A stretch of DNA of 64,000 nt from Ziziphus jujuba. Lineage: Eukaryota; Streptophyta; Magnoliopsida; Rosales; Rhamnaceae. This document shows, in pieces, positions 49,984-60,689 of the stretch; position 1 is the stretch's first letter; the number at the start of each line of letters is the position of its first letter. A program made the position numbers and the translations under genes. The DNA lies in contig NC_083380.1 in assembly GCF_031755915.1 (NCBI RefSeq), positions 13,950,001 to 14,014,000 of the forward strand, written 5' to 3'. The notes beneath the pieces were generated by a model, which was not told the DNA's origin, did not search any database, and saw only the letters and a program-made list of their open reading frames with translations.

Positions 49984-50450
49984 ACGAGGCTATTTTATAA
50001 AGTATAATATACTGAATATGACTTACCTGAATTTCTTTATTTAATAAATTCTTTCATTCATATTAAATCAATCTTGTTCAAGAAGAAATGTCGCAGTAGA
50101 AGATTGTAACTAAAAAATTATAAAGAATTGACGAGATAAATATAGATTTTTTTTTTTTTTTTTGAAGATAAATTTTAAGTTTGGGGTGCTTCTTTAAAGG
50201 CAGTAATAAATTTTTATTAAATATATATATATATATATATGGGGGACCTTGATTAATAATATATTGTATATGTTAAGGTCTATAACGTGAATTTACAATT
50301 TTGCCTCCCTTTATATAAATTATTTTCTATATATTGATATGTTCAGATGTAAGATTATGTTATGAGTGATAGAAACATTGACTTTGCAGATACTAAACTG
50401 CTTAGTGTGTGTTTGTGAGAGAGAAAGATAATAGCCAAAAGAGATCAAGC
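48770..50450. other. AT-rich stretch, no gene seen
   Basis: It contains long TA microsatellites (49430-49446, 49945-49981, 50220-50240) and a 42-bp tandem duplication (about 49752-49835, AACAAAGTAAAAGGTAGAT twice). The last 400 bases are the promoter side of gene H. Confidence 0.5.
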
Positions 50451-52362
50451 ATGGAAATGCCTGAAGCATATCCAATGAAAGGTGGAGATGGCCTCCACAG
50501 CTATGCCAAGAACTCTTATTTCCATGTAATTTCTTATTCACTATCCTTACAAGTTGGTGCTACTGCCCTTTAAAATGTTTACCCCCCCCCTCCCCCACCC
50601 CCCCCTCCAAAAAAAAAAAAAAAAAAAGGTGCCATTTTTTTTTTTTTTTACTTTGCAACTTTTTGACTTTGCAACTTTATCTCAATTACTTTAGGTAGTA
50701 TAGAAATAGCATGGAGAAATTAATCAGATGGTAATTATTCAATAAGTTTGCATGATTTTCCTGCCTATTTATATTTATATTTGCATTACTCAAATAAGTA
50801 CTCTGTCACTGTGTATGTCTCTCTTTTTTATTTTTATTATTTTTATTATTATTATTATTATTATTACTTTGTTTCTTAGTGGAGAAGCAAAACCTGAGGT
50901 GATAACTTTGTTGGTGTCTCTCCATATACACAGACTCTTCAAGTTGTCAAAATTTCAGCCAATAACTTCTCCGGTTATCTTCCTACCATTTGTGTTATCT
51001 TTCATATTTAGCTTTCACTGCTCTCCTCTTGAGTAAATATTTGTTCAAAGCAGTGTACTTCATTTTCATGCCTATGCATGATATGCCTTGTTCCTGTACA
51101 TATTTTCCTGCTCCCGTGAGATCCTTCCCTCTTTTCCAAAGAAAAGCGAAAAAATTGATTATCAGGAATTTGATGGTTCCGAAAAGCAGAATATATCGAA
51201 TTTTGAAACTGGAAAGTGCCAAAGTTTGGTGTTTACTGCTAAATTTTCTGTTTTTGCAGAGAGGAATAATAGATGTTGCCAAACAATTTTTGAACGAGGT
51301 AATTGCAGAAAAGCTTGATATAGGAACCGTTGTTTCTTCAAAAGCATTTTGCATTGCAGATTTGGGTTGCTCTGTTGGTCCAAATACATTTGCCGCAGTG
51401 GAAAACATAATTGAAGCTGTGAAGTCCAAGTACCAAAGCCAAGGCCTAAATTCCAAAATCCCGGAATTTCAAGTCTTCTTCAATGATCATGTCTCTAATG
51501 ATTTCAACTTGCTGTTCACATCCCTCCCTCAGGACAAAAAATACTATGCATCAGGTGTGCCGGGCTCTTTCTATGGTCGCATATTTCCTGAGGCTTCTCT
51601 TCACTTTGTCCATTCTTCTTTTTCTGTGCAATGGCTTTCTGGAGTACCAAAAGAGGTAAAGAACAAAAGCTCTCCTGCTTGGAACAAGGGACAGATCCAT
51701 TACGCAAATTCTGGAGACGAAGTAATTCGAGCTTATAAAGCTCAATACGAAAAGGACATGGATCAATTCCTGGAAGCCAGAGCACACGAGATTGTGGTTG
51801 GTGGATTGATGGTACTCATGTTTCTTTTCAATCCTGATGGAATTCATCCTTCTCAATCTTCAGCAAATATGATGTTGGACCTTATAGGATCTTCCCTCAT
51901 AGACCTCGTTAAAGAGGTATAAAATTTTAAAGCTCCTTTCAAGTTTTTAAGTTCAACGATTTTCTATTTGAGATACAATATCATTTAAATTCGTGGTGGA
52001 TTTTTCATATGCAGGGAAAAGTTGACGAGGAGAAAGTGGATTCCTTTAACGTGCCAATGTACTTTATGTCTCCAAAAGAATTGGAAGCTGCTGTGGAAAG
52101 AAATGGATGTTTTAGCATTGAGAGAATGGAAAACATACCTCTTCTGTTTCTAACCGGAAATACTAGTCCTGTTGCCCATAAAATCGCAGCTCACATGAGA
52201 GCTGGCATGGAGGACATGATCAAGCAGCAATTTGGAGATGATATCGTCGACGAGCTCTTTGATTTGTATGCTAAGAAAGTTGATAAGATATTTATCCCCT
52301 GCGCGCTTAACTCATCAATTAAAGGAGGCAATTTATTTGTCATGCTTAAACGCAAAGCATGA
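50451..52362 (+). CDS. SABATH gene H: SAM-dependent carboxyl methyltransferase
   Basis: Exons 50451-50525, 51260-51916 and 52015-52362, all phase 0, give 359 residues without a break. N-terminal AYPMKGGDGLHSYAKNS, DLGCSVGPNT at 59-68, FNDHVSNDFN, PGSFYGRIFPEASLHF and SSFSVQWLSGVP (Trp150, Gln149) are present. It is the most diverged of the B-type copies (for example KQFLNEVIAEKL, LMVLMFLFNPDG and a different NTSPVAHKIAAH segment). The exon 1 donor is CAT|GTAATT, weaker than the CAG|GTAATT of the others but in the same place and phase. Intron 1 holds long poly-C and poly-A runs (50581-50627). It has its own pseudogene relatives, G and I. Confidence 0.88.
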
Positions 52363-52638
52363 TCTGTGTTATGGGATTATTAATTTGTTGTGCTTGAACT
52401 GATCAAACAAGCACAAATGGTATTTATATAGTTTATATAACAAATGGTAATTAATTTGTTTTGTAAGTTTTTAGTAGTTTTAGGGGATTTTATATGATAT
52501 TAAGGGGTTATCTATAAACATCAAATAGTTCATGGGAATTTTGTGTAATTTATCCTATTTTCTATCCATATAGAACAAATGATATTTATATAGTTACATC
52601 ACAAATCACAGAGAGATAGCAACAAAGGAAAGTAAGGA

Positions 52639-52675
52639 TGGAATTGTCTGAAGCATTAGTCGGTGGCACTATATT
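52639..52675 (+). pseudogene. detached SABATH first-exon relic
   Basis: ATGGAATTGTCTGAAGCAT follows a leader like that of gene H (GAGAGATAGCAACAAAGGAAAG) and then GGTGG, matching the start of exon 1, but the rest is lost within 30 bases. It shows a further dead copy between H and I. Confidence 0.65.
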
Positions 52676-53214
52676 ATCCTTTACCATTCTTGTTAATCAT
52701 GTACTGCGTAAATTCAATGGTTTATAATCATATGCATAGTCATGCAACATTATATTTTGTATATGTTATGGTCCATTACACATGAATTTTTTTTGGTAGG
52801 TTTTTTTGGTAAATGTCTATGATATATAAATTTATTTCCGTTTTGCCAGCCTCTATGTATGATGTTTTGTATATATTAGTGTAAAGTTATAATATTTGTT
52901 GGAGAATAAAATTGTACAAAGATTATATATTCGTGGTCCATATCCTTTTTGTATGGTAAATAATAGCCAGTACCTATCCTTGTGTAGTTTTTCCATATAT
53001 ATATATATAGTTTTCGCCCCATACTCCAAATTCAGAAACTGCGAGTGTATACCTATTCACAAGTCTCAATAATATATTTGAGCTTTTCCAATATCTTGTG
53101 TTATCATTATAATATTATGTTACGAATAACAGGAAAAAAAGAAAAAAGAAAAGAAAAGAAACACTGAGTTGCGGATGATAAACCTTAATTAGTGTGAAGG
53201 AGAAAGATTAGAGC

Positions 53215-54525
53215 CAAAGGAAATGTCTGAAGGATATAGAAGAGAGATGGACTCCATAGCTATGCTAAGAATTCCACTTTCCATGTACTTGTTTTTGCAC
53301 TAGTTCTCTGTAAAATGTTTATCCCAAAAAAAAAAAAAAAAAAAAAAAAAAAAGCCATTCTGGTTTGCATTGCAACTTTATCTCAATTACTTTAGGTGGT
53401 ACAGAATATATGTAGCATAGACAAATTAATTAGATCATGGTTATTATTCAACAGGTTTGCATGAATTTCCTGCCTATTTATATTTACATTACCCAAACAA
53501 GTACGATATGAATTCATTCCCAAAATCCAAAATGGTGTGTAAATTCAAGTTGTCAAAACTATAAGCTAATTCACTTGTTGAATTATATCTTTGGACCATT
53601 TGTGTTATCATTCATATTTAGCTTTCACTTTGCTCCTTAGTGAATGTCCGTTCAAAAAAAAAAAAAAAAAAAACAGAAAAAAAGAAACAGATCAGATTGC
53701 GAAACTTGCAAGTGCCAAAGTTCAGTGATTACTTGCTCATTTTTTTTTTTATACGCAAAGAGTAATGATAGATGTTGCCAAAGAATTTTTGAATGATGTA
53801 ATTGCAGAGAAGCTTGACATAGGAACTGTTGTTTCTTCAAAAACCTTTTGTATTGCGGATTTGGATTGCTCTGTTGGGTCCAAATACAATTGCAGCAGTG
53901 GACAACATAATTGAAGCAGTGAAGTCCAAGTGCCAAAGCCAAAATATAATTTAGAAAACCCCAGAATTTCAAGCCCTTCTTCAATGATCCTGTCTCTAAT
54001 GATTTCAACTTGCTCTTCTCATCCCTCCCTTATGACAAAAACTACCATGCAGCAGGCGTTCAGGGGTCTTCTAAGGTCGCGCATTTGCCGAGGCTTCACT
54101 TCACTTTGTCCATTCTTCTACTTTTCTCTTCATTGGCGTTCTAGAGTAGTACCAAAAGAGGTAACGAAACAAAAAAAAAAATCTCCTGCTTTGAACAAAG
54201 GACAGATTCATCATGCAAATTCAGGAGACGAAGTAATTCAGGCTTATAATTAAAGCTCAATATGAAAAGGACATCAAGCTATTCCTGGAAGCCAGAGCAC
54301 AAGAGATCGTTGTGTTTGGTGGATTGATAGTGCTCATGTTTCTTTTCAATCCTGATGGAATTCATCCTTCTCAAATCCTCAATAAATATGACATTTGACC
54401 TTTTAGGATTGCAAGAAAAGTTATATAGTAAAAGCATTTTTTTTTTTCAAAGGTTTTTTAGTATTGAGAGAATGGAAACCATTTACCTCATCCATTGGAA
54501 AGTACCGGAACTGGTCTTGTTGGCC
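53215..54525 (+). pseudogene. SABATH pseudogene I (H-like), cut by a transposon
   Basis: Exon 1 (53215-53284) lacks the start codon (AAAGGAAATG where the others have ATGGAAATG) and part of the GGDG motif. Exon 2 (about 53761-54420) has several frame shifts; the SAM loop reads DLDCSVG, so one glycine is lost, and small insertions occur near 53876 and 54173. Intron 2 is almost gone. Exon 3 survives only from TTTTTTAGTATTGAGAG to TGTTGGCC, where a hAT element begins. Confidence 0.85.
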
Positions 54526-54658
54526 GGGGGATGGAACCTGGATTGTCAAGGTGGAGGGGCCAAGATTTATATATAATTTCTAATTAAAAAAAATTATATA
54601 AAATTAAATTATTAAGTGAATAAACTACCGGCTAGAATTAAAAAGTACACACAAATTA

Positions 54659-55687
54659 GAGTATCTTCAATAGTTCGATGTCAATTTAAAAATTCTTTGC
54701 CATATCAGATAAATAGATGGGGTTTTAAAAAAATAATCTTCAATGGTTCTATGGATTAGTTCTGTCAAACTGATGTGGCAACAAAAAAAATAGAAGTTGT
54801 GAAGGACACTGTCTACTTGTGAAAGTTCTGTTAGACAGGCTGACTCGGCATTTTATTTATTTTTATTAACTTTTGCTGAAAGAAAAATAACTCTTGCACA
54901 GGCTTTTGGTTTTTTTATTTTTCCTTTCATGCTAATTTTTTAATCTTGTTCTTTGTTGCTTAATTCCTCCGTTTTTTCATTTATTTTTATTTTGTTCAAC
55001 AAAATCCCAATTGATCCAAGAGATTCGAACATTATCATCAACTTTGGATCCTTCTCACTGTTCCATGGGTGATTAAAGCATGATTGAATTTGTGTTTATG
55101 GTTGTTTTGGATCAAATTTTCACAAAGGGGTAAGTCAAATTTCAAGGTTATATATATTATTGTTCTTCAATAGACTCCTTGGTTTTTGGATCTTCTTTTA
55201 TCTTTCCCACCTCCACTTCTCCTTCACCTCTCTCGCTCTCTAAATTTATTAAAAAAATGGCAACAGAGCCATTACAAAGAAACAAAAAGAAGCAAGTAAT
55301 CATAGAATAATAGAAAACATAGACAAACTCCACACTTTTAGAAACATAGGGATAAAAAAAGCCCTTTTTTTTTCTTTGCTTTTATGAATCTGCCTTGGTT
55401 TTGCCATTTCTCTGTTCATCAGGTTCACAGGTTCTGTTTGTATTGTTTCCTTTCATCAATCGTTGTTTTCAATTTTTTGTATTTTAATTAGGTTTAATTT
55501 TAATTAAATATAATTTTAAAATGAAAAAATTACACATCAACATTTTATGATACTTTATATAGAATCTATTGGAGAGAAATTATTAGGAAACATTATTTAT
55601 TAAGTGATGAGGATGCCACATAAGCATGGACACTTTCTAAAACTCATGCCACATAGACTCTAATAAAAATAACCATTGGAGATGCTC
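54659..55687. mobile_element. 1029-bp PIF/Harbinger-type MITE
   Basis: Inverted ends GAGTATCTTCAATAG and (reverse strand) GAGCATCTCCAATGG agree at 12 of 15 positions, and TTA stands on both sides (54656-54658, 55688-55690), the 3-bp target of the PIF/Harbinger superfamily. GAGCATCTCCAATGG ends are widespread in plants. Further inside, ATGTGGCA-type segments are also inverted. No protein frame is recognised. Confidence 0.75.
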
Positions 55688-56039
55688 TTACAATACTAAA
55701 TCAAATATTTTTCTTTTCTACCCATCCTTTTAGCACTCATACCAATCTCTATATGCTTACTAAATGCTTGGAGAAACCACCAAAAAAAAAAAAAAAAGAA
55801 AAAATAAAAAAAGAAAGAATTCATATATACACATCTAAAGACATATATGATTAGATATATGAGTTATAAATTGATAAAAAACCAAAAAGCTACCTAGTCT
55901 CCTTGAGATTTGAGAACCAACTCTAGTTTGTATGAGAAGTTTTAGTTGCACTACCAAACAGATTCTATACAGTTTCATTAAAAAATTATATTTTTATCTC
56001 ATTCAAAATTACTATTAAAAATGTTTATTAATTAAACAT

Positions 56040-56310
56040 ATTTATGTTTAGAAGCATACAATTGAATATTTTAAATATATTTAGAGATATGTGATTGAAG
56101 AACTTAAAGTATATTTAAAAATATGCGATCAAATGTTTTTAGATATGAATATCTCAGATGTATTTAGAAGTATGCAATTGAACATTTCAAATACATTCAG
56201 AAATATTTCGACTGAATATTTTCAATGACGAACATCTCAATTATGTTCAGAAATATGTGAATGAATATTTTAAATGTACTTTAAAGTATACAATTGAACA
56301 TTTTTATAAA
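56040..56310. repeat. degenerate tandem repeat, unit about 34 bp
   Basis: Seven or so units of the form ATTTAGAAGTATGCAATTGA plus CATTTCAAATAC follow one another, some with an extra block of about 13 bases. Identity among units is moderate. It lies within the larger hAT element. Confidence 0.6.
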
Positions 56311-56977
56311 CGTTTATAATTTTGACATCGAATATTTCAACGAATACATCTTTCCATCACCCAAAAATGTTTTAACTAGAAAAAAATTTCATGGAATTTC
56401 CATAACTATTAGTTTCGTCTAAAAGTATTGTGAAGAATTTTTATAGAATGATATTTGAATTGTAAGCGATTTGTAGTAGGAAAAAAAAATGTTTTTTCTA
56501 TTTATTTAATTAAGACTATAAATTATGGATATTTTAAAAATTAAAAATATTGTATAAAATTATTTTATATCTATATATTTAAATTGTAGTATATAAATAA
56601 TGATACTTTAAAAAGTTTATTTAAGATTATGAAAAGAACTTCTCAATTTATATTTGTTTTGTTACTGCACCTTGTAGAATAGTACTATATATATATACTT
56701 ATAATAACAGAAGGGAAAAAGCTTTAACTTTTTGTTTTAGTATTTAAGTTTAGCTTGATTGTAAAAATTGATATATAATTAACATTTAAAAAAAAAAGAT
56801 ATATAATTTGCATTGAATAGATAATATTGAATATTTACCAAGATAACAATAGTAATAAGAACATTAAAAAGGAAATTGAAAAATTAATGGGGCCATATGT
56901 AAAATTCTACTCAATTTTATATTTATCGGGGTTATGGCCCTCCCACGCCCTATAGTAGCTCCGTCCAGCTGTTGGCC

Positions 56978-57639
56978 ATTTCGGTTAGATTTCATAAAAG
57001 ATGACATTATCTCATATGCATTGAAGGGAATGCAATAAATATAATTATACAAATAATCCACTAAAAAAAAAATAATTATTATATTTTATCAAAGAATTAA
57101 GAAAACACCACACCAAAAAATATTTAATTGGATGTTACTTTACTAGCCGACAGAATTAATCCCTAAAAATCTCAACTTATCCAATATTGTATGCAATGTG
57201 AAACACGAGAAGATTGGATGAGTTTGATCTCGATCTCGGCCACTCAATCTTTATTATTTATTTTATTTTTATTTTTATTTTTTGATAAAAGCTTTATTAT
57301 TTCTTCTATTAGGATTGCAATGTATTCTAATTTAGATGAAAGGGAAAGGCGACTCAGAATAGGTGAATTCAAAAATATGGGTTTGAGGGATTTACCACCA
57401 GATCAAATTGTTTTGTTTTTGTAAATGTACAATTAAGTCGCATCAATATTAAAATGATTGATGATATATAAGAACTCTCTTATCACAATATTTTGACCTT
57501 GTTTACAGCTTTTCAGTTGCTTCAAGGGTTGATTAAAAATATTTTTTGGGTTTGAATAAACTTAGATAATGTTTATTTTGTCTTTCTAAAGTTTTAGTAC
57601 TTTTTTAATTTATTTAAGATATCAAGATAGTCAAGATCC
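56978..57639. other. no recognised gene
   Basis: AT-rich DNA between the hAT element and the viral promoter. A short frame ending at 57424 (MYSNLDERERRLRIGEFKNM near its end) is hydrophilic and has less biased composition. It may be an exon fragment of a host or viral gene, but no family is recognised. Confidence 0.35.
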
Positions 57640-58138
57640 CTATGATTTAGAATCTGACTAAATGATAATCACATTTGGAATTGATGACAGTGCAGAGTTA
57701 CTTTCGGTGTTCTACTCAGAAAAACAGATCACGAGAATCATTGTTTACAATAACTGTTCATGAACAGTAAAAAGCACCGAAAAGTATATACTGTTTACTG
57801 ATACTGTTCATAGACATAATCATTCAGAATTACGAGATCAACAGGACCAACACTCATTCAACTAGCCCTCCTTTGCCTATATAAAGGAGCCTCTCCATCT
57901 CATTCAAGGAGGAGTTAGCAAGAGCTTAAGGAGAATTTCTTTCTTGGCAGATTTCGATTTTCTTCCTTCTCTTCTTCCTTCTCTTCTCCCTTCTCATATT
58001 TACCTCGTAATCAAAATATTTTGTGCTTAGTATACTGAGTGAACTGAGTGCATATTGTAATCAATTGAGATACTAATCTTTGGTACTCTACTGTAATCAA
58101 GTAAGCATTTATGCATTTATTTTAAGTATTTATTTTAT
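57640..58138 (+). promoter_or_regulatory. endogenous pararetrovirus promoter and leader
   Basis: TATATAAAG at 57878-57886, then a CTCTCC/TCATT-rich start region about 30 bases later, resembles the core promoter of caulimovirids. The upstream part has repeated ACTGTTCAT(G/A) motifs (about 57756 and 57801). The downstream leader is CT-rich (57950-58000) and runs into the left arm of the inverted repeat. Only the left arm is preceded by this promoter. The viral origin is inferred from its place before a primer-binding site and a movement-protein region. Confidence 0.6.
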
Positions 58139-58307
58139 ATTGCTTGGCTGGTTCTACCGCCTTCAATATATTTTATTTAATCCTTCAATTTATTTTATTT
58201 AATCATTAATTGTTTTTGGCTGGCTTTGCCACCTCTTCTATTTACTTCCGCTCATACTTTCTGCTCTTACTATCTGTAATTTATTTAACACTCTTCTCTC
58301 CCCCTGT

Positions 58308-58320
58308 TGGTATCAGAGCC
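58308..58320 (+). other. pararetroviral primer-binding site (Met-tRNA)
   Basis: TGGTATCAGAGCC is the sequence to which the initiator Met-tRNA pairs to prime reverse transcription in caulimovirids and in many LTR retrotransposons. Its mate in the right arm (60529-60541) has two changes. The lack of LTRs here and the movement-protein region downstream favour a pararetrovirus. Confidence 0.85.
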
Positions 58321-58597
58321 ATAAGTGTTCCGATCTATATCTTGCTAGCGCACGTAGAGTGTTATATTTGCTTAATTCATTCAGTTTCATATTTACTTTC
58401 TTTATCTTTATTTTCTTTGATTTACTTTTGATATATTGCTTCTTTTTGAACCTTTCTGAACTATAAATCCGAGTCTGAATTATAAATCCCAGGAGAGGTT
58501 TGAGAGGATGTCAGTCTGAGAGGTTTAGGAACAAGATGGAATGGTATATGTGAAAGTAGATTTAAGTTTATAAAGCTTTAGAAGTTAAATTTTGAAA

Positions 58598-59380
58598 ATG
58601 GATAGATTATTTAGATCTAATTCTTCTACTAGTTCTAAATTAAGTACTAATTCTAGATCATCACTAAATGGAAATCAAATACCAGACATAATCAACAAAG
58701 AACTTGATAGTTTTTTTTTTTTTTCTAATGAATCAATAAATCACGACTGGAGTATTCCTCCAGTATCACATAGTGACATTTATCATTACAAAACTTGGTC
58801 TTTATCTTCATTTAAAAGTGAATCACACATTAAAACAGTTGAACAAGTTTACACAATCAACAAAGATCACGAAACCTGCCAACTACTTAGTAAAAATAAT
58901 ATTAAAAAACATATTCATGATGGTCACCATTTCCTACACATAGGTTTAGTTCAAATTGGATTCAAACCTCTTACAAAATTAGGAATCAATTCATCTATTC
59001 TATTATGTCTTAGAGACGCTAGTTTTCAAAACTTTAATGAAGGTGTTTTGGAGTCATAGAAACAAGTTTATGTAATCGTCCAGTTCATTTTGACTGTTAC
59101 CCAGATTTCTAGTCAGTTTAACAGATCCATGAATATTAAAAGTTTTAATTTACAGAATTCATTATAAAGTCTTAGGAACTAACATGAATTTTAAAGCTTA
59201 AAAACATAATGCTAGAGGTCATACCATATTAATCTAGAGTCTATACCAAGAATTAAATATAAAAATCCCTAAAATGATCAAATGGTCCGATGTCAATTTA
59301 CCCTCTGATTGGGTATTAACAGATGTCCGAGCCCCAACCCCTATCCAAAATATTTTAACCAACACTGAATTCATCTCACA
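58598..59380 (+). pseudogene. endogenous caulimovirid movement-protein region, left arm
   Basis: A reading frame opens at ATG 58598 and runs to a stop at 59057-59059. Its residues from about 90 on (IHDGHHFLHIGLVQIGFKPL, then GINSSILLCLRD) are typical of the 30K-superfamily movement proteins of plant pararetroviruses, which act at plasmodesmata. The stop comes from a one-base deletion near 59045. A further deletion of about 55 nt removes part of the core. Capsid, protease and polymerase regions are absent, so the locus cannot encode a virus by itself. Confidence 0.75.
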
Positions 59381-59403
59381 ATCTTACTGATCCATCTTCA
59401 GAC
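59381..59403. other. 23-nt spacer between inverted-repeat arms
   Basis: The unpaired centre of the inverted repeat, ATCTTACTGATCCATCTTCA and three more bases. In RNA it would be the loop of a hairpin with stems over 1.2 kb. Confidence 0.85.
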
Positions 59404-60689
59404 TGTGAAATGAATTCAGTGTTGGTTAAAATATTTTGGATAGGAGTTGGAGCTTGGACATCAGTTAATACCCAATCAGAGGGTAAATTGACATTGGACC
59501 ATTTGATCATTTTAGGGATTTTTATATTTAAATCTTGGTATTGATTCTGGATTAACATGGTATGACCTTTAGCATTATGTTTTTTAGCTTTAAAGTTCAT
59601 GTTAGTTCCTGAGACTTTATAATGAATTCTGTAAATTAGGGCTAATGGTTGGCAACCTTCGTCAAACCTATAATCTGAGGTTTTTATATTTAAAGTTAAG
59701 ACTTTTAATATGCATGGATCTGTTAAACTGACTGGAAAATCTGGGTGACAGTCAAAATGATCAGGACCATTATATAAACTTGTTTCTATGACTCCAAAGA
59801 CACCTTCATTAAAGTTTTGAAAACTAACGTCTCTAAGACATAATAGAATAGATGAATTAATTCCTAATTTTGTAAGAGGTTTGATTCCAATTTGAACTAA
59901 ACCTATGTGTAAGAAATGGTGACCATCTTGGATATGTTTTTTAATATTATTTTTACTAAGTAGTTGGCAGGTTTCGTGATCTTTGTTGATTGTGTAAACT
60001 TGTTCAACTGTTTTAATGTGTGATTCACTTTTAAATGAAGATAAAGACCAAGTATTGTGATGATAAATGTCACTATATGGTACTGGAGGAATACTCCAGT
60101 CGTGATTTATTGATTCATTAGAAGAAAAACTGTAATGTTCTTCGTTGATTAAGTCTGGTATTTAATTTCCATTTAGTGATGATTTAGAACTAGTACTTAA
60201 TCTAGAACTAGTAGAAGAATTAGATCTAAATAATCTATCCATTTTCAAAATTTAATTTCTAAAGCTTTATAAACTTAAATCTACTTTTACATATACCATT
60301 CTATCCTGTTCCTAAACCTCTCAGACTGACATCCTTTCAAACCTCTCCTAGGATTTATTGTTGAGACTCGGATTTATAGTTCAGAACGGTTTAGAAAGAA
60401 GCAATATATCAAAAGTAAATCGAAGAAAATAAAGATAAAGAAAGTAAATATGAAACTGAATGAATTAAGCAGATATAACATTCTACGTGCGCTAAAGAAA
60501 GTAGTAAGATATAGATCGAAACACTTATGACTCTGATACTAACAGGGGGAGAGAAGAGTGTTAAATAAATTACAGATAGTAAGAGCAGAGAGTATGAGTG
60601 GAAGCAAATAGAAAAAGCGGCAAAGCTAGCCAAGAACAATTAATGATTAAATAAAATATATTGAAGGCGGTAGAACCAACCAAGCAATA
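59404..60689 (-). repeat. right arm of the large inverted repeat (endogenous caulimovirid)
   Basis: Inverse of 58139-59380, ending at GCAATA where the left arm begins TATTGC; the viral promoter is not included. It keeps the 55 nt missing from the left arm. The movement-protein frame (minus strand, from 60242) is broken by a TAA about 27 codons in, at a codon that is CAA in the left arm. The two arms have thus gathered different mutations since the inversion. Confidence 0.93.

Larger units (their letters stand above)
54526..56969. mobile_element. non-autonomous hAT element with 8-bp target duplication
   Basis: The element is 2444 bp, flanked by TGTTGGCC at 54518-54525 and 56970-56977, an exact 8-bp duplication as made by hAT transposases. 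Its ends, GGGGGATGGAACC on the left and GCTGGACGGAGCTA on the right (reverse strand), are weakly inverted and recall the CAGGGGCGGAGCTA-type ends common in plants. No transposase frame is present. It carries a nested MITE (54659-55687) and a degenerate tandem repeat (56040-56310). It interrupts the last exon of pseudogene I. Confidence 0.7.
58139..59380 (+). repeat. left arm of a large inverted repeat (endogenous caulimovirid)
   Basis: About 1.24 kb, the reverse complement of 59404-60689 apart from scattered substitutions and a few deletions. It holds leader sequence, the primer-binding site and the movement-protein region. Compared with the right arm it lacks about 55 nt near 59147 and one base near 59045, and has an expanded poly-T of 14 bases at 58711-58724. 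Confidence 0.93.

Noticed and set aside
58308..58320. LTR retrotransposon primer site
   Set aside because: No LTR lies upstream, and a 30K-type movement-protein region lies downstream, which fits a caulimovirid better.
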